A stretch of DNA of 64,000 bases. It comes from Hydractinia symbiolongicarpus (taxonomy: Eukaryota > Cnidaria > Hydrozoa > Anthoathecata > Hydractiniidae). The DNA lies in NCBI RefSeq assembly GCF_029227915.1, contig NC_079879.1:29394501-29458500 (forward strand), in the 5' to 3' direction. Below, one piece after another: positions 1-10,310 of this stretch; within the stretch, counting starts at the first letter, position 1; every line of letters begins with the position of its first letter. The notes under the pieces were generated by a model, which saw only the letters and a list, made by a program, of their open reading frames with translations, ran no database searches and was not told where the DNA came from. The position numbers and the translations under genes were made by a program.

Positions 1-75
1 GGCCGAGTCCGGGGTTTACGGGAAATGGCGGGATTTCGTTTGCCGGCGATTAAACTTCTTTTATTCAGCGTCTCA

Positions 76-97
76 TCAAAAATGAAAACATTTTTGA
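76..97. other. Dyad symmetry I in the monomer
   Basis: TCAAAAATG (76-84) and CATTTTTGA (89-97) are perfect reverse complements around an AAAA loop, giving a 9-bp stem. The element recurs at the same place in most monomers. Many variants break it: AAAAATAAAAAC loses the inner G-C pair, CATTTTTAAAAAC loses the outer pairs, and CAAATATG puts a mismatch in one arm. I see no compensating changes in the opposite arm. Short dyads that could extrude as hairpins are described for several centromeric satellites; a role here is inference. Confidence 0.8.
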
Positions 98-184
98 AAA
101 CTACAAGTCTCATGCGTTTTAGTGGTAAAAAAATAGTATAAAAAATCGTTCGGGAAATGAGTTTACTCCCTGGGTACTTTCTTT

Positions 185-202
185 GTATACTTTTGACTAT
201 AC
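185..202. other. Dyad symmetry II around GTATAC
   Basis: GTATACTTTTGACTATAC has 5-bp arms, GTATA and TATAC, then a C/C mismatch. In four monomers a C to G change (GAGTATAC) removes the mismatch and gives 7-bp arms, GTATACT and AGTATAC, around a 4-nt loop. Those copies are at 15109-15126, 18151-18168, 22412-22429 and 24036-24053. The element ends at the monomer boundary chosen here, next to CGGG. Confidence 0.7.
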
Positions 203-1221
203 GGGCCGAGTCCGGGGTTTACGGGAAATGGCGGGATTTCGTTTGCCGGCGATTAAACTTCTTTTATTCAGCGTCTCATCAAAAATGAAAACATTTTTGA
301 AAACTACAAGTCTCATGCGTTTTAGTGGTGAAAAAATAATTTAAAAATCGTTCGGGAAATGAGTTTACACCCTGGGTACTTTCTTTGTATACTTTTGACT
401 ATACGGGCCGAGTCTAGGATTTAAGGGAAATCGCAGGTTTTCGTTTGCCGGCGATTAAACTTCTTTCATTCAGCGTGTCATCAAAAATGAAAACATTTTT
501 GAAAACTACAAGTCTCATGCGTTTTAGTGGTGAAAAGATAATTTAAAAATTCGTTCGGGAAATGAGTTTACTCACTGGGTTCTTTCCTTGTATACTTTTG
601 ACTATACGGGCCGAGTCCGGGATTTACGGGAAATTGCGGATTTTCGTTTGCCGGCGATTAAACTCCTTTTTTTTAATCAGCGTCTCATCAAAAATGAAAA
701 CATTTTTGAAAACTACAAGTCTCATGCGTTTTAGTGGTGAAAAAATAATTTAAAAAATCGTTCGGGAAATGAGTTTACACCCTGGGTACTTTCTTTGTAT
801 ACTTTTGACTATACGGGCCGAGTCTAGGATTTAAGGGAAATCGCAGGTTTTCGTTTGCCGGCGATTAAACTTCTTTCATTCAGCGTGTCATCAAAAATGA
901 AAACATTTTTAAAAACTACAAGTCTCATGCGTTTTAGTGGTGAAAAGATAATTTAAAAATTCGTTCGGGAAATGAGTTTACTCACTGGGTTCTTTCCTTG
1001 TATACTTTTGACTATACGGGCCGAGTCCGGGATTTACGGGAAATTGCGGATTTTCGTTTGCCGGCGATTAAACTTCTTTTATTCAGCGTCCCATCAAATA
1101 TGAAAACATTTTTGAAAACTACAAGTATCATGCGTTTTAGTGGTGAAAAAATATTTTAAAAAATCGTTCGGGAAATGAGTTTACCCCCTGGGTACTTTCT
1201 TTGTATACTTTTGACTATACG

Positions 1222-2438
1222 GGATGAGTCCGGGATTTACGGGAAATCGCAGGTTTTCGTTTGCCGGCGATTAAACTTTTTTTATTCAGCGTCTCATCAA
1301 AAATAAAAACATTTTTGACAACTACAAGTCTATGCGTTTTAGTGGTGAAAAAATAATTTAAAAAATCGTTCGGGAAATGAGTTTACTCCCTGGGTACTTT
1401 CTTTGTATACTTTTGACTATGCGGGCCAAGCCCGGGATTTACGGAAAATCGCGGGTTTTCGTTTGACAGCGATTAAACTTCTTTTATTCAGCGTCTCATC
1501 AAAAATGAAAACATTTTTAAAAACTACAAGTGTTATGCGTTTTAGTGGTGAAAAAATAATTTAAAAAATCTTTCTGGAAATGAGTTTACTCACAGGGTAC
1601 TTTCTTTTTATACATTCGACTATACGGGCCAAGCCCGGGATTTATGGGAAATTGCGGGTTTTCGTTTGCCGGCGATTAAACCTCTTTCATTAAGTGTCTC
1701 ATCAAAAATGAAAACATTTTTGAAAACTACAAGTCTCATGCGTTTTAGTGGTGAAAAAAAAATTTAAAAAATCGTTCGGGAAATGAGTTTACTCCCTGGG
1801 TACTTTCTTTGTATACATTCGACTATACGGGCCAAGCCCCGGATTTACGGGAAAACGCGGGATTTCGTTTGCCGGCGATTAAACCTCTATCATTAAGCGT
1901 CTCATCAAAAATGAAAACATTTTTGAAAACTACAAGTCTCATGCGTTTTAGTGGTGAAAAAATAATTTAAAAAATCGTTCGGGAAATAAGTTTACTCCCT
2001 GGGTACTTTCTTTGTATACTTTTGACTATACGGGCCGAGACCGGGATTTACAAGAAATCGCGGATTTTTGTTTGCCAGCGATTAAACTTCTTTTATTCAG
2101 CGTCTCATCAAAAATGAAAACATTTTTGAAAACTACAAGTCTCATGCGTTTTAGTGGTGAAAAGATAATTTAAAAAATCGTTTTGGAAATGGGTATACTC
2201 ACAGGGTACTTTCTTTGTATACATTTGACTATGCGGGCCGAGTCCGGGTTTTACGGGAAATGGCGGGTTTTCGTTTGCCGGCGAATAAACTTCTTTTATT
2301 CAGCGTCTCATCAAAAATGAAAACATTTTTGAAAACTACAAGTCTCAAGGGTTTTAGTGGTGAAAAGATAATTTAAAAAATCGTTTTGGAAATGAGTTTA
2401 CTCACAGGGTACTTTCTTTGTATACATTCGACTATACG
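1222..2438 (+). repeat. Domain-1 segment paralogous to 25.67-26.9 kb
   Basis: The order of monomer types (GACAACTACAAGTCTATGCG, D, D, E with AAAACGCGGG, F with TACAAGAAATCGCGG, A') matches the segment near 25.7-26.9 kb at a constant displacement of 24,451 bp. I checked this at 1317, 1421, 1830 and 2041. Rare shared variants (TTTACAAG, GACAACTAC, AAAACGCG) support common origin rather than chance type order. Confidence 0.85.
1614..1629 (+). other. TTCG-N6-CGGG motif (CENP-B-box-like near match), representative
   Basis: The sequence is ATTCGACTATACGGGC. The CENP-B box core is NTTCGNNNNANNCGGGN, with 7 nt between TTCG and CGGG; here the spacer is 6 nt, so it is not a true match. The motif exists only in monomer junctions reading CATTCGACTATACGGG or CATTCGACAATACGGG, which usually precede D or E type monomers. 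The majority form TTTTGACTATACGGG lacks TTCG. It recurs through the array at HOR-specific positions. Protein binding is speculative. Confidence 0.45.
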
Positions 2439-3436
2439 GGCCTAGCCCGGGATTTACGGGAAATCGCGGGTTTTCGTTTGCCGGCGATTAAACCACTCTC
2501 ATTAAGCGTCTCATCAAAAATGAAAACATTTTTAAAAACTACAAGTCTCATGCGTTTTAGTGGTGAAAAAAAAAATTAAAAAATCGTTTGGGAAATGAGT
2601 TTACTCCCTGGGTACTTTCTTTGTATACTTTTGACTATACGGGCCGAGTCCGGGTTTTACGGGAAATTGCGGATTTTCGTTTGCCGGCGATTAAACTTCT
2701 TTTATTCAGCGTCCCATCAAATATGAAAACATTTTTGAAAACTACAAGTCTCATGCGTTCAGTGGTAAAAAAATAGTATAAAAAATCGTTCGGGAAATGA
2801 GTTTACTCCCTGGGTACTTTCTTTGTATACTTTTGACTATACGGGCCGAGTCCGGGGTTTACGGGAAATGGCGGGATTTCGTTTGCCGGCGATTAAACTT
2901 CTTTTATTCAGCGTCTCATCAAAAATGAAAACATTTTTGAAAACTACAAGTCTCATGCGTTTTAGTGGTGAAAAAATAATTTAAAAAATCGTTCGGGAAA
3001 TGAGTTTACTCCCTGGGTACTTTCTTTGTATACTTTTGACTATACGGGAAATCGCAGGTTTTCGTTTGCCGGCGATTAAACTCCTTTTTTTTAATCAGCG
3101 TCTCATCAAAAATGAAAACATTTTTGAAAACTACAAGTCTCATGCGTTTTAGTGGTGAAAAAATAATTTAAAAAATCGTTCGGGAAATGAGTTTACACCC
3201 TGGGTACTTTCTTTGTATACTTTTGACTATACGGGCCGAGTCTAGGATTTAAGGGAAATCGCAGGTTTTCGTTTGCCGGCGATTAAACTTCTTTCATTCA
3301 GCGTGTCATCAAAAATGAAAACATTTTTAAAAACTACAAGTCTCATGCGTTTTAGTGGTGAAAAGATAATTTAAAAAATCGTTCGGGAAATGAGTTTACA
3401 CCCTGGGTACTTTCTTTGTATACTTTTGACTATACG
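2439..3436 (+). repeat. Domain-1 segment paralogous to 27.70-28.70 kb
   Basis: The segment begins with a CCTAGCCCGGG monomer and a C-type monomer with a CGGGTTTTAC head, then type A, the head-deleted monomer and a TCTAGGATTTAAGG monomer. The same series occurs from 27702 at a displacement of 25,263 bp. That is 812 bp (four monomers) more than for the preceding segment, because domain 2 carries an extra F-A'-A' expansion. A third copy of the CGGGTTTTAC monomer lies at about 53.2 kb. Confidence 0.85.
3047..3233 (+). repeat. Head-deleted monomer, 187 bp
   Basis: ACTATACGGG runs directly into AAATCGCAGG, so 20 bp of the head (CCGAGTCC through TTTACGGG) are missing. The ends of the missing piece are short direct repeats (TACGGG), which fits replication slippage or short-homology deletion. 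The same monomer has a longer T run (CTCCTTTTTTTTAATCAG), giving 187 bp overall. Confidence 0.9.
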
Positions 3437-4043
3437 GGCCGAGTCTAGGATTTAAGGGAAATCGCAGGTTTTCGTTTGCCGGCGATTAAACTTCTTTCAT
3501 TCAGCGTGTCATCAAAAATGAAAACATTTTTGAAAACTACAAGTCTCATGCGTTCAGTGGTAAAAAAATAATATAAAAAATCGTTCGGGAAATGAGTTTA
3601 CTCCCTGGGTACTTTCTTTGTATACTTTTCACTATACGGGCCGAGTCCGGGATTTACGGGAAATCGCAGGTTTTCGTTTGCCGGCGATTAAACTTCTTTC
3701 ATTAAGCGTCTCATCAAAAATGAAAACATTTTTGAAAACTACAAGTCTCATGCGTTTTAGTGGTGAAAAAATAATTTAAAAAATCGTTCGGGAAATGAGT
3801 TTACTCCCTGGGTACTTTCTTTGTATACTTTTGACTATACGGGCCGAGTCCGGGATTTACGGGAAATCGCAGGTTTTCGTTTGCCGGCGATTAAACTTCT
3901 TTTATTCAGCGTCTCATCAAAAATAAAAACATTTTTGAAAACTACAAGTCCATGCGTTTTAGTGGTGAAAAAAAAATTTAAAAAATCGTTCGGGAAATGA
4001 GTTTACTCCCAGGGTACTTTCTTTGTATACTTTTGACTATACG
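3437..4043 (+). repeat. Mixed monomers before the first alpha unit
   Basis: Three monomers follow: one with a TCTAGGATTTAAGG head and a GCGTTCAGTGGT tail, one B type with TTTCATTAAGCG, and one B type with AAAAATAAAAAC and TCCATGCG. They lead into the C-type monomer that opens the first alpha HOR. Nothing else is seen. Confidence 0.8.
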
Positions 4044-5259
4044 GGCCGAGTCCGGGATTTACGGGAAATTGCGGATTTTCGTTTGCCGGCGATTAAACTT
4101 CTTTTATTCAGCGTCCCATCAAATATGAAAACATTTTTGAAAACTACAAGTCTCATGCGTTTAGTGGTAAAAAAATAATGTAAAAAATCGTTCGGGAAAT
4201 GAGTTTACTCCCTGGGTACTTTCTTTGTATACTTTTGACTATACGGGCCGAGTCCGGGGTTTACGGGAAATGGCGGGATTTCGTTTGCCGGCGAATAAAC
4301 TTCTTTTATTCAGCGTATCATCAAAAATGAAAACATTTTTGAAAACTACAAGTCTCATGCGTTTTAGTGGTGAAAAAATAATTTAAAAAATCGTTGGGGA
4401 AATGAGTTTACTCCCTGGGTACTTTCTTTGTATACTTTTGACTATACGGGCCGAGTCCGGGGTTTACGGGAAATGGCGGGATTTCGTTTGCCGGCGATTA
4501 AACTTCTTTTATTCAGCGTATCATCAAAAATGAAAACATTTTTGAAAACTACAAGTCTCGTGCGTTTTAGTGGTGAAAAAATAATTTAAAAAATCGTTCG
4601 GAAAATGCGTTTACTCCCTGGGTACTTTCTTTGTATACTTTTGACTATACGGGCCGAGTCCGGGATTTACGGGAAATCGCAGGTTTTCGTTTGCCGGCGA
4701 TTAAACTTCTTTCATTAAGCGTCTCATCAAAAATGAAAACATTTTTGAAAACTACAAGTCTCATGCGTTTTAGTGGTGAAAAAATAATTTAAAAAATCGT
4801 TCGGGAAATGAGTTTACTCCCTGGGTACTTTCTTTGTATACTTTTGACTATACGGGCCGAGTCCGGGATTTACGGGAAATCGCAGGTTTTCGTTTGCCGG
4901 CGATTAAACTTCTTTTATTCAGCGTCTCATCAAAAATAAAAACATTTTTGAAAACTACAAGTCCATGCGTTTTAGTGGTGAAAAAATAATTTAAAAAATC
5001 GTTCGGTAAATGAGTTTACTCCCTGGGTACTTTCTTTGTATACTTTTGACTATGCGGGCCAAGCCCGGGATTTACGGGAAATCGCGGGTTTTCGTTTGCC
5101 GGCGATTAAACTTCTTTCATTAAGCGTCTCATCAAAAATGAAAACATTTTTGAAAACTACAAGTCTCATGCGTTTTAGTGGTGAAAAAAAAATTTAAAAA
5201 ATCGTTCGGGAAATGAGTTTACTCACAGGGTACTTTCTTTGTATACTTTTGACTATACG
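4044..5259 (+). repeat. Alpha HOR copy 1 (6-monomer form, 1,216 bp)
   Basis: The series is C (CCCATCAAATATG, GCGTTTAGTGGT), A with GCGAATAAAC and CAGCGTATC, the GTTGGGGAAATG junction, A with CAGCGTATC, two B monomers, then D. Compared with the common 5-monomer form it has an extra B. The next copy starts exactly 1,216 bp later. Confidence 0.85.
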
Positions 5260-6271
5260 GGTTGAGTCCGGGATTTACGGGAAATTGCGGATTTTCGTTT
5301 GCCGGCGATTAAACTTCTTTTATTCAGCGTCCCATCAAATATGAAAACATTTTTGAAAACTACAAATCTCATGCGTTTAGTGGTAAAAAAATAATGTAAA
5401 AAATCGTTCGGGAAATGAGTTTACTCCCTGGGTACTTTCTTTGTATACTTTTGACTATACGGGCCGAGTCCGGGGTTTACGGGAAATGGCGGGATTTCGT
5501 TTGCCGGCGAATAAACTTCTTTTATTCAGCGTATCATCAAAAATGAAAACATTTTTGAAAACTACAAGTCTCATGCGTTTTAGTGGTGAAAAAATAATTT
5601 AAAAAATCGTTGGGGAAATGAGTTTACTCCCTGGGTACTTTCTTTGTATACTTTTGACTATACGGGCCGAGTCCGGGGTTTACGGGAAATGGCGGGATTT
5701 CGTTTGCCGGCGATTAAACTTCTTTTATTCAGCGTATCATCAAAAATGAAAACATTTTTGAAAACTACAAGTCTCGTGCGTTTTAGTGGTGAAAAAATAA
5801 TTTAAAAAATCGTTCGGAAAATGAGTTTACTCCCTGGGTACTTTCTTTGTATACTTTTGACTATACGGGCCCAGTCCGGGATTTACGGGAAATCGCAGGT
5901 TTTCGTTTGGCGGCGATTAAACTTCTTTTATTCAGCGTCTCATCAAAAATAAAAACATTTTTGAAAACTACGAGTCCATGCGTTTTTGTGGTGAAAAAAT
6001 AATTTAAAAAATCTTTCTGGAAATGAGTTTACTCACAGGGTACTTTCTTTTTATACATTCGACTATACGGGCCAAGCCCGGAATTTACGGGAAATCGCGG
6101 GTTTTCGTTTGCCGGCGATTAAACCTCTTTCATTAAGTGTCTCATCAAAAATGAAAACATTTTTGAAAACTACAAGTCTCATGCGTTTTAGTGGTGAAAA
6201 AAAAATTTAAAAAATCGTTCGGGAAATGAGTTTACACCCTGGGTACTTTCTTTGTAACTTTTGACTATACG
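5260..6271 (+). repeat. Alpha HOR copy 2 (5-monomer form, 1,012 bp)
   Basis: The order is C, A (GCGAATAAAC), A (CAGCGTATC), B' (TTTGGCGGCG head, ACTACGAGTCC tail) and D (CCTCTTTCATTAAGTGTC). The first monomer has a GTTGAGTCC head instead of GCCGAGTCC. This 1,012-bp form recurs at 8083, 12492, 30304 and 32127. Confidence 0.85.
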
Positions 6272-8082
6272 GGCCGAGTCCAGGATTTAAGGGAAATCGC
6301 AGGTTTTCGTTTGCCGGCGATTAAACTCCTTTTTATAATCAGCGTCTCATCAAAAATGAAAACATTTTTGAAAACTACAAGTCTCATGCGTTTTAGTGGT
6401 GAAAAAATAATTTAAAAAATCGTTCGGGAAATGAGTTTACTCCCTGGGTACTTTCTTTGTATACTTTTGACTATACGGGAAATCGCAGGTTTTCGTTTGC
6501 CGGCGATTAAACTCCTTTTTTTAATCAGCGTCTCATCAAAAATGAAAACATTTTTGAAAACTACAAGTCTCATGCGTTTTAGTGGTGAAAAAATAATTTA
6601 AAAAATCGTTCGGGAAATGAGTTTACACCCTGGGTACTTTCTTTGTATACTTTTGACTATACGGGCCGAGTCCAAGATTTAAGGGAAATCGCAGGTTTTC
6701 GTTTGCCGGCGATTAAACTTCTTTCATTCAGCGTGTCATCAAAAATGAAAACATTTTTGAAAACTACAAGTCTCATGCGTTTTAGTGGTGAAAAAATAAT
6801 TTAAAAATTCGTTCGGGAAATGAGTTTACTCACTGGGTTCTTTCCTTGTATACTTTTGACTATACGGGCCGAGTCCGGGATTTACGGGAAATCGCGGGTT
6901 TTCGTTTGCCGGTGATTAAACTTCTTTTATTCAGCGTCTCATCAAAAATGAAAACATTTTTAAAAACTACAAGTCTCATGGGCTTTAGTGGTGAAATAAT
7001 AATATAAAAAATCGTTTGGGAAATGAGTTTACTCCCTGCGTACTTTCTTTGTATACTTTTGACTATACGGGCCGAGTCCGGGATTTACGGGAAATCGCAG
7101 GTTTTCTTTTGCCGGCGATTAAACTTCTTTCATTAAGCGTCTCATCAAAAATGAAAACATTTTTGAAAACTACAAGTCTCATGCGTTTTAGTGGTGAAAA
7201 AAAAAATTAAAAAATCGTTTGGGAAATGAGTTTACTCCCTGGGTACTTTCTTTGTATACTTTTGACTATACAGGCCGAGTCCGGGATTTACGGGAAATTG
7301 CGGATTTTCGTTTGCCGGCGATTAAACTTCTTTTATTCAGCGTCCCATCAAATATGAAAACATTTTTGAAAACTACAAGTCTCATGCGTTCAGTGGTAAA
7401 AAAATAATATAAAAAATCGTTCGGGAAATGAGTTTACTCCCTGGGTACTTTCTTTGTATACTTTTGACTATACGGGCCGAGTCCGGGGTTTACGGGAAAT
7501 GGCGGGATTTCGTTTGCCGGCGATTAAACTTCTTTTATTCAGCGTCTCATCAAAAATGAGAACATTTTTGAAAACTACAAGTCTCATGCGTTTTAGTGGT
7601 GAAAAAATAATTTAAAAAATCGTTCGGGAAATGAGTTTACTCCCTGGGTACTTTCTTTGTATACTTTTGACTATACGGGCCGAGTCCGGGATTTACGGGA
7701 AATCGCAGGTTTTCGTTTGCCGGCGATTAAACTTCTTTTATTCAGCGTCTCATCAAAAATAAAAACATTTTTGAAAACTACAAGTCCATGCGTTTTAGTG
7801 GTGAAAAAATAATTTAAAAAATCGTTCGGGAAATGAGTTTACTCCCTGGGTACTTTCTTTGTATACTTTTGACTATGCGGGCCAAGCCTGGGATTTACGG
7901 GAAATCGCGGGTTTTCGTTTGCCGGCGATTAAACTTCTTTTATTAAGCGTCTCATCAAAAATGAAAACATTTTTGAAAACTACAAGTCTCATGCGTTTTA
8001 GTGGGGAAAAAATAATTTAAAAAATCGTTCGGGAAATGATTTTACTCCCAGGGTACTTTCTTTGTATACTTTTGACTATACG
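6272..8082 (+). repeat. Linker between alpha copies 2 and 3, includes a head-deleted monomer
   Basis: Monomer types include TCCAGGATTTAAGG, the head-deleted form, the CTCACTGGGTTCTTTCC junction, TCATGGGCTTTAGTGG, C, A, B and D. The later part (about 7.4-8.08 kb) and alpha copy 3 match 29.6-31.3 kb at a displacement of 22,221 bp, for example at 7781 and 8083. The earlier part matches 29.1-29.4 kb at about 22,626 bp. Confidence 0.75.
6478..6663 (+). repeat. Head-deleted monomer, 186 bp
   Basis: It has the same 20-bp head deletion as at 3047, with TATACGGG joined to AAATCGCAGG, and the same CTCC-plus-T-run segment (one T shorter). It is followed, as in the other copies, by an AGGATTTAAGG-type monomer (here TCCAAGATTTAAGG), so it belongs to a duplicated cluster rather than being an independent event. 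Confidence 0.9.
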
Positions 8083-9096
8083 GGCCGAGTCCGGGATTTA
8101 CGGGAAATTGCGGATTTTCGTTTGCCGGCGATTAAACTTCTTTTATTCAGCGTCCCATCAAATATGAAAACATTTTTGAAAACTACAAGTCTCATGCGTT
8201 TAGTGGTAAAAAAATAATGTAAAAAATCGTTCGGGAAATGAGTTTACTCCCTGGGTACTTTCTTTGTATACTTTTGACTATACGGGCCGAGTCCGGGGTT
8301 TACGGGAAATGGCGGGATTTCGTTTGCCGGCGAATAAACTTCTTTTATTCAGCGTATCATCAAAAATGAAAACATTTTTGAAAACTACAAGTCTCATGCG
8401 TTTTAGTGGTGAAAAAATAATTTAAAAAATCGTTGGGGAAATGAGTTTACTCCCTGGGTACTTTCTTTGTATACTTTTGACTATACGGGCCGAGTCCGGG
8501 GTTTACGGGAAATGGCGGGATTTCGTTTGCCGGCGATTAAACTTCTTTTATTCAGCGTATCATCAAAAATGAAAACATTTTTGAAAACTACAAGTCTCAT
8601 GCGTTTTAGTGGTGAAAAAATAATTTAAAAAATCGTTCGGGAAATGCGTTTACTCCCTGGGTACTTTCTTTGTATACTTTTGACTATACGGGCCGAGTCC
8701 GGGATTTACGGGAAATCGCAGGTTTTCGTTTGGCGGCGATTAAACTTCTTTTATTCAGCGTCTCATCAAAAATAAAAACATTTTTGAAAACTACGAGTCC
8801 ATGCGTTTTAGTGGTGAAAAAATAATTTAAAAAATCTTTCTGGAAATGAGTTTACTCACAGGGTACTTTCTTTTTATACATTCGACTATACGGGCCAAGC
8901 CCGGGATTTACGGGAAATCGCGGGTTTTCGTTTGCCGGCGATTAAACCTCTTTCATTAAGTGTCTCATCAAAAATGAAAACATTTTTGAAAACTACAAGT
9001 CTCATGCGTTTTAGTGGTGAAAAAAAAAATTTAAAAAATCGTTCGGGAAATGAGTTTACTCCCTGGGTACTTTCTTTGTATACTTTTGACTATACG
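8083..9096 (+). repeat. Alpha HOR copy 3 (5 monomers)
   Basis: The series C-A-A-B'-D has the GTTGGGGAAATG junction near 8432 and ACTACGAGTCC in B'. The displacement from copy 2 is 2,823 bp and to copy 4 is 1,419 bp. Confidence 0.85.
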
Positions 9097-9501
9097 GGCC
9101 GAGTCCGGGATTTACGGGAAATCGCAGGTTTTCGTTTGCCGGCGAATAAACTTCTTTTATTCAGCGTCTCATCAAAAATAAAAACATTTTTGAAAACTAC
9201 AAGTCCATGCGTTTTAGTGGTGAAAAAATAATTTAAAAAATCGTTCGGGAAATGAGTTTACTCCCTGGGTACTTTCTTTGTATACTTTTGACTATGGGGG
9301 CCAAGCCGGGGATTTACGGGAAATCGCGGGTTTTCGTTTGCCGGCGATTAAACTTCTTTCATTAAGCGTCTCATCAAAAATGAAAACGTTTTTGAAAACT
9401 ACAAGTCTCATGCGTTTTAGTGGTAAAAAAATGATTTAAAAAATCGTTCGGGAAATGAGTTTACTCCCAGGGTACTTTCTTTGTATACTTTTGACTATAC
9501 G
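9097..9501 (+). repeat. Two linker monomers (B, D-like)
   Basis: A B monomer with GCGAATAAAC, AAAAATAAAAAC and TCCATGCG is followed by a D-like monomer with GACTATGGGGGCCAAGC. The GACTATGGGGG variant recurs near 11.07 and 12.29 kb, which marks these linkers as copies of one another. Confidence 0.75.
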
Positions 9502-10310
9502 GGCCGAGTCCGGGATTTACGGGAAATTGCGGATTTTCGTTTGCCGGCGATTAAACTTCTTTTATTCAGCGTCCCATCAAATATGAAAACATTTTTGAAA
9601 ACTACAAGTCTCATGCGTGTAGTGGTAAAAAAATAATGTAAAAAATCGTTCGGGAAATGAGTTTACTCCCTGGGTACTTTCTTTGTATACTTTTGACTAT
9701 ACGGGCCGAGTCCGGGGTTTACGGGAAATGGCGGGATTTCGTTTGCCGGCGAATAAACTTCTTTTATTCAGCGTATCATCAAAAATGAAAACATTTTTGA
9801 AAACTACAAGTCTCATGCGTTTTAGTGGTGAAAAAATAATTTAAAAAATCGTTGGGGAAATGAGTTTACTCCCTGGGTACTTTCTTTGTATACTTTTGAC
9901 TATACGGGCCGAGTCCGGGCTTTACGGGAAATGGCGGGATTTCGTTTGCCGGCGATTAAACTTCTTTTATTCAGCGTCTCATCAAAAATAAAAACATTTT
10001 TGAAAACTACGAGTCCATGCGTTTTAGTGGTGAAAAAATAATTTAAAAAATCTTTCTGGAAATGAGTTTACTCACAGGGTACTTTCTTTTTATACATTCG
10101 ACTATACGGGCCAAGCCCGGGATTTACGGGAAATCGCGGGTTTTCGTTTGCCGGCGATTAAACCTCTTTCATTAAGTGTCTCATCAAAAATGAAAACATT
10201 TTTGAAAACTACAAGTCTCATGCGTTTTAGTGGTGAAAAAAAAATTTAAAAAATCGTTCGGGAAATGAGTTTACACCCTGGGTACTTTCTTTGTAACTTT
10301 TGACTATACG
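9502..10310 (+). repeat. Alpha HOR copy 4, contracted to 4 monomers (809 bp)
   Basis: The order is C, A, a hybrid A/B' monomer at 9907-10108, and D. Relative to copy 3 one monomer length is missing and the second A and the B' are fused, as expected from in-register deletion by recombination between neighbouring monomers. Confidence 0.8.

Larger units (their letters stand above)
1..203 (+). repeat. Reference monomer (type A), phase used in this annotation
   Basis: This is the first complete monomer and sets the phase: position 1 is the GG of GGCCGAG and the next copy starts at 204. Positions 1-50 are GC-rich (31 of 50) and include GCCGGC at 42-47. Positions 51-150 are AT-rich with A/T runs at 78-82, 85-88, 91-95, 97-100 and 127-133. 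Positions 151-203 hold CGGGAAATGAG, the CCCTGGGTAC block and GTATAC. The monomer is about 38% GC (78 of 203) and has about twelve CpGs. The length is close to one nucleosome repeat, a common size for eukaryotic satellites. The choice of start is arbitrary. Confidence 0.95.
1..1221 (+). repeat. Opening block: A-type pair plus two TCTAGGATTTAAGG dimers
   Basis: Six monomers start at 1, 204, 406, 609, 816 and 1019. The first two are type A. They are followed by two dimers, each a monomer with a TCTAGGATTTAAGG head then one with an ATTGCGGA head. The displacement is 410 bp because the monomer at 609 has an expanded T run (CTCCTTTTTTTTAATC, about +4 nt). No non-satellite sequence is present. Confidence 0.85.

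Noticed and set aside
1614-1629. Calling a true CENP-B box
   Set aside because: The spacing between TTCG and CGGG is 6 nt and the established core needs 7. I checked the other TTCG sites in the monomer (TTCGTTTGCCGGCG and TTCGGGAAATGAG); they also fail. Kept only as a near match.
3047-3233. Transposon insertion or excision scar as cause of the short monomers
   Set aside because: The junctions remove sequence between short direct repeats and add nothing. No terminal inverted repeats or foreign bases are present.
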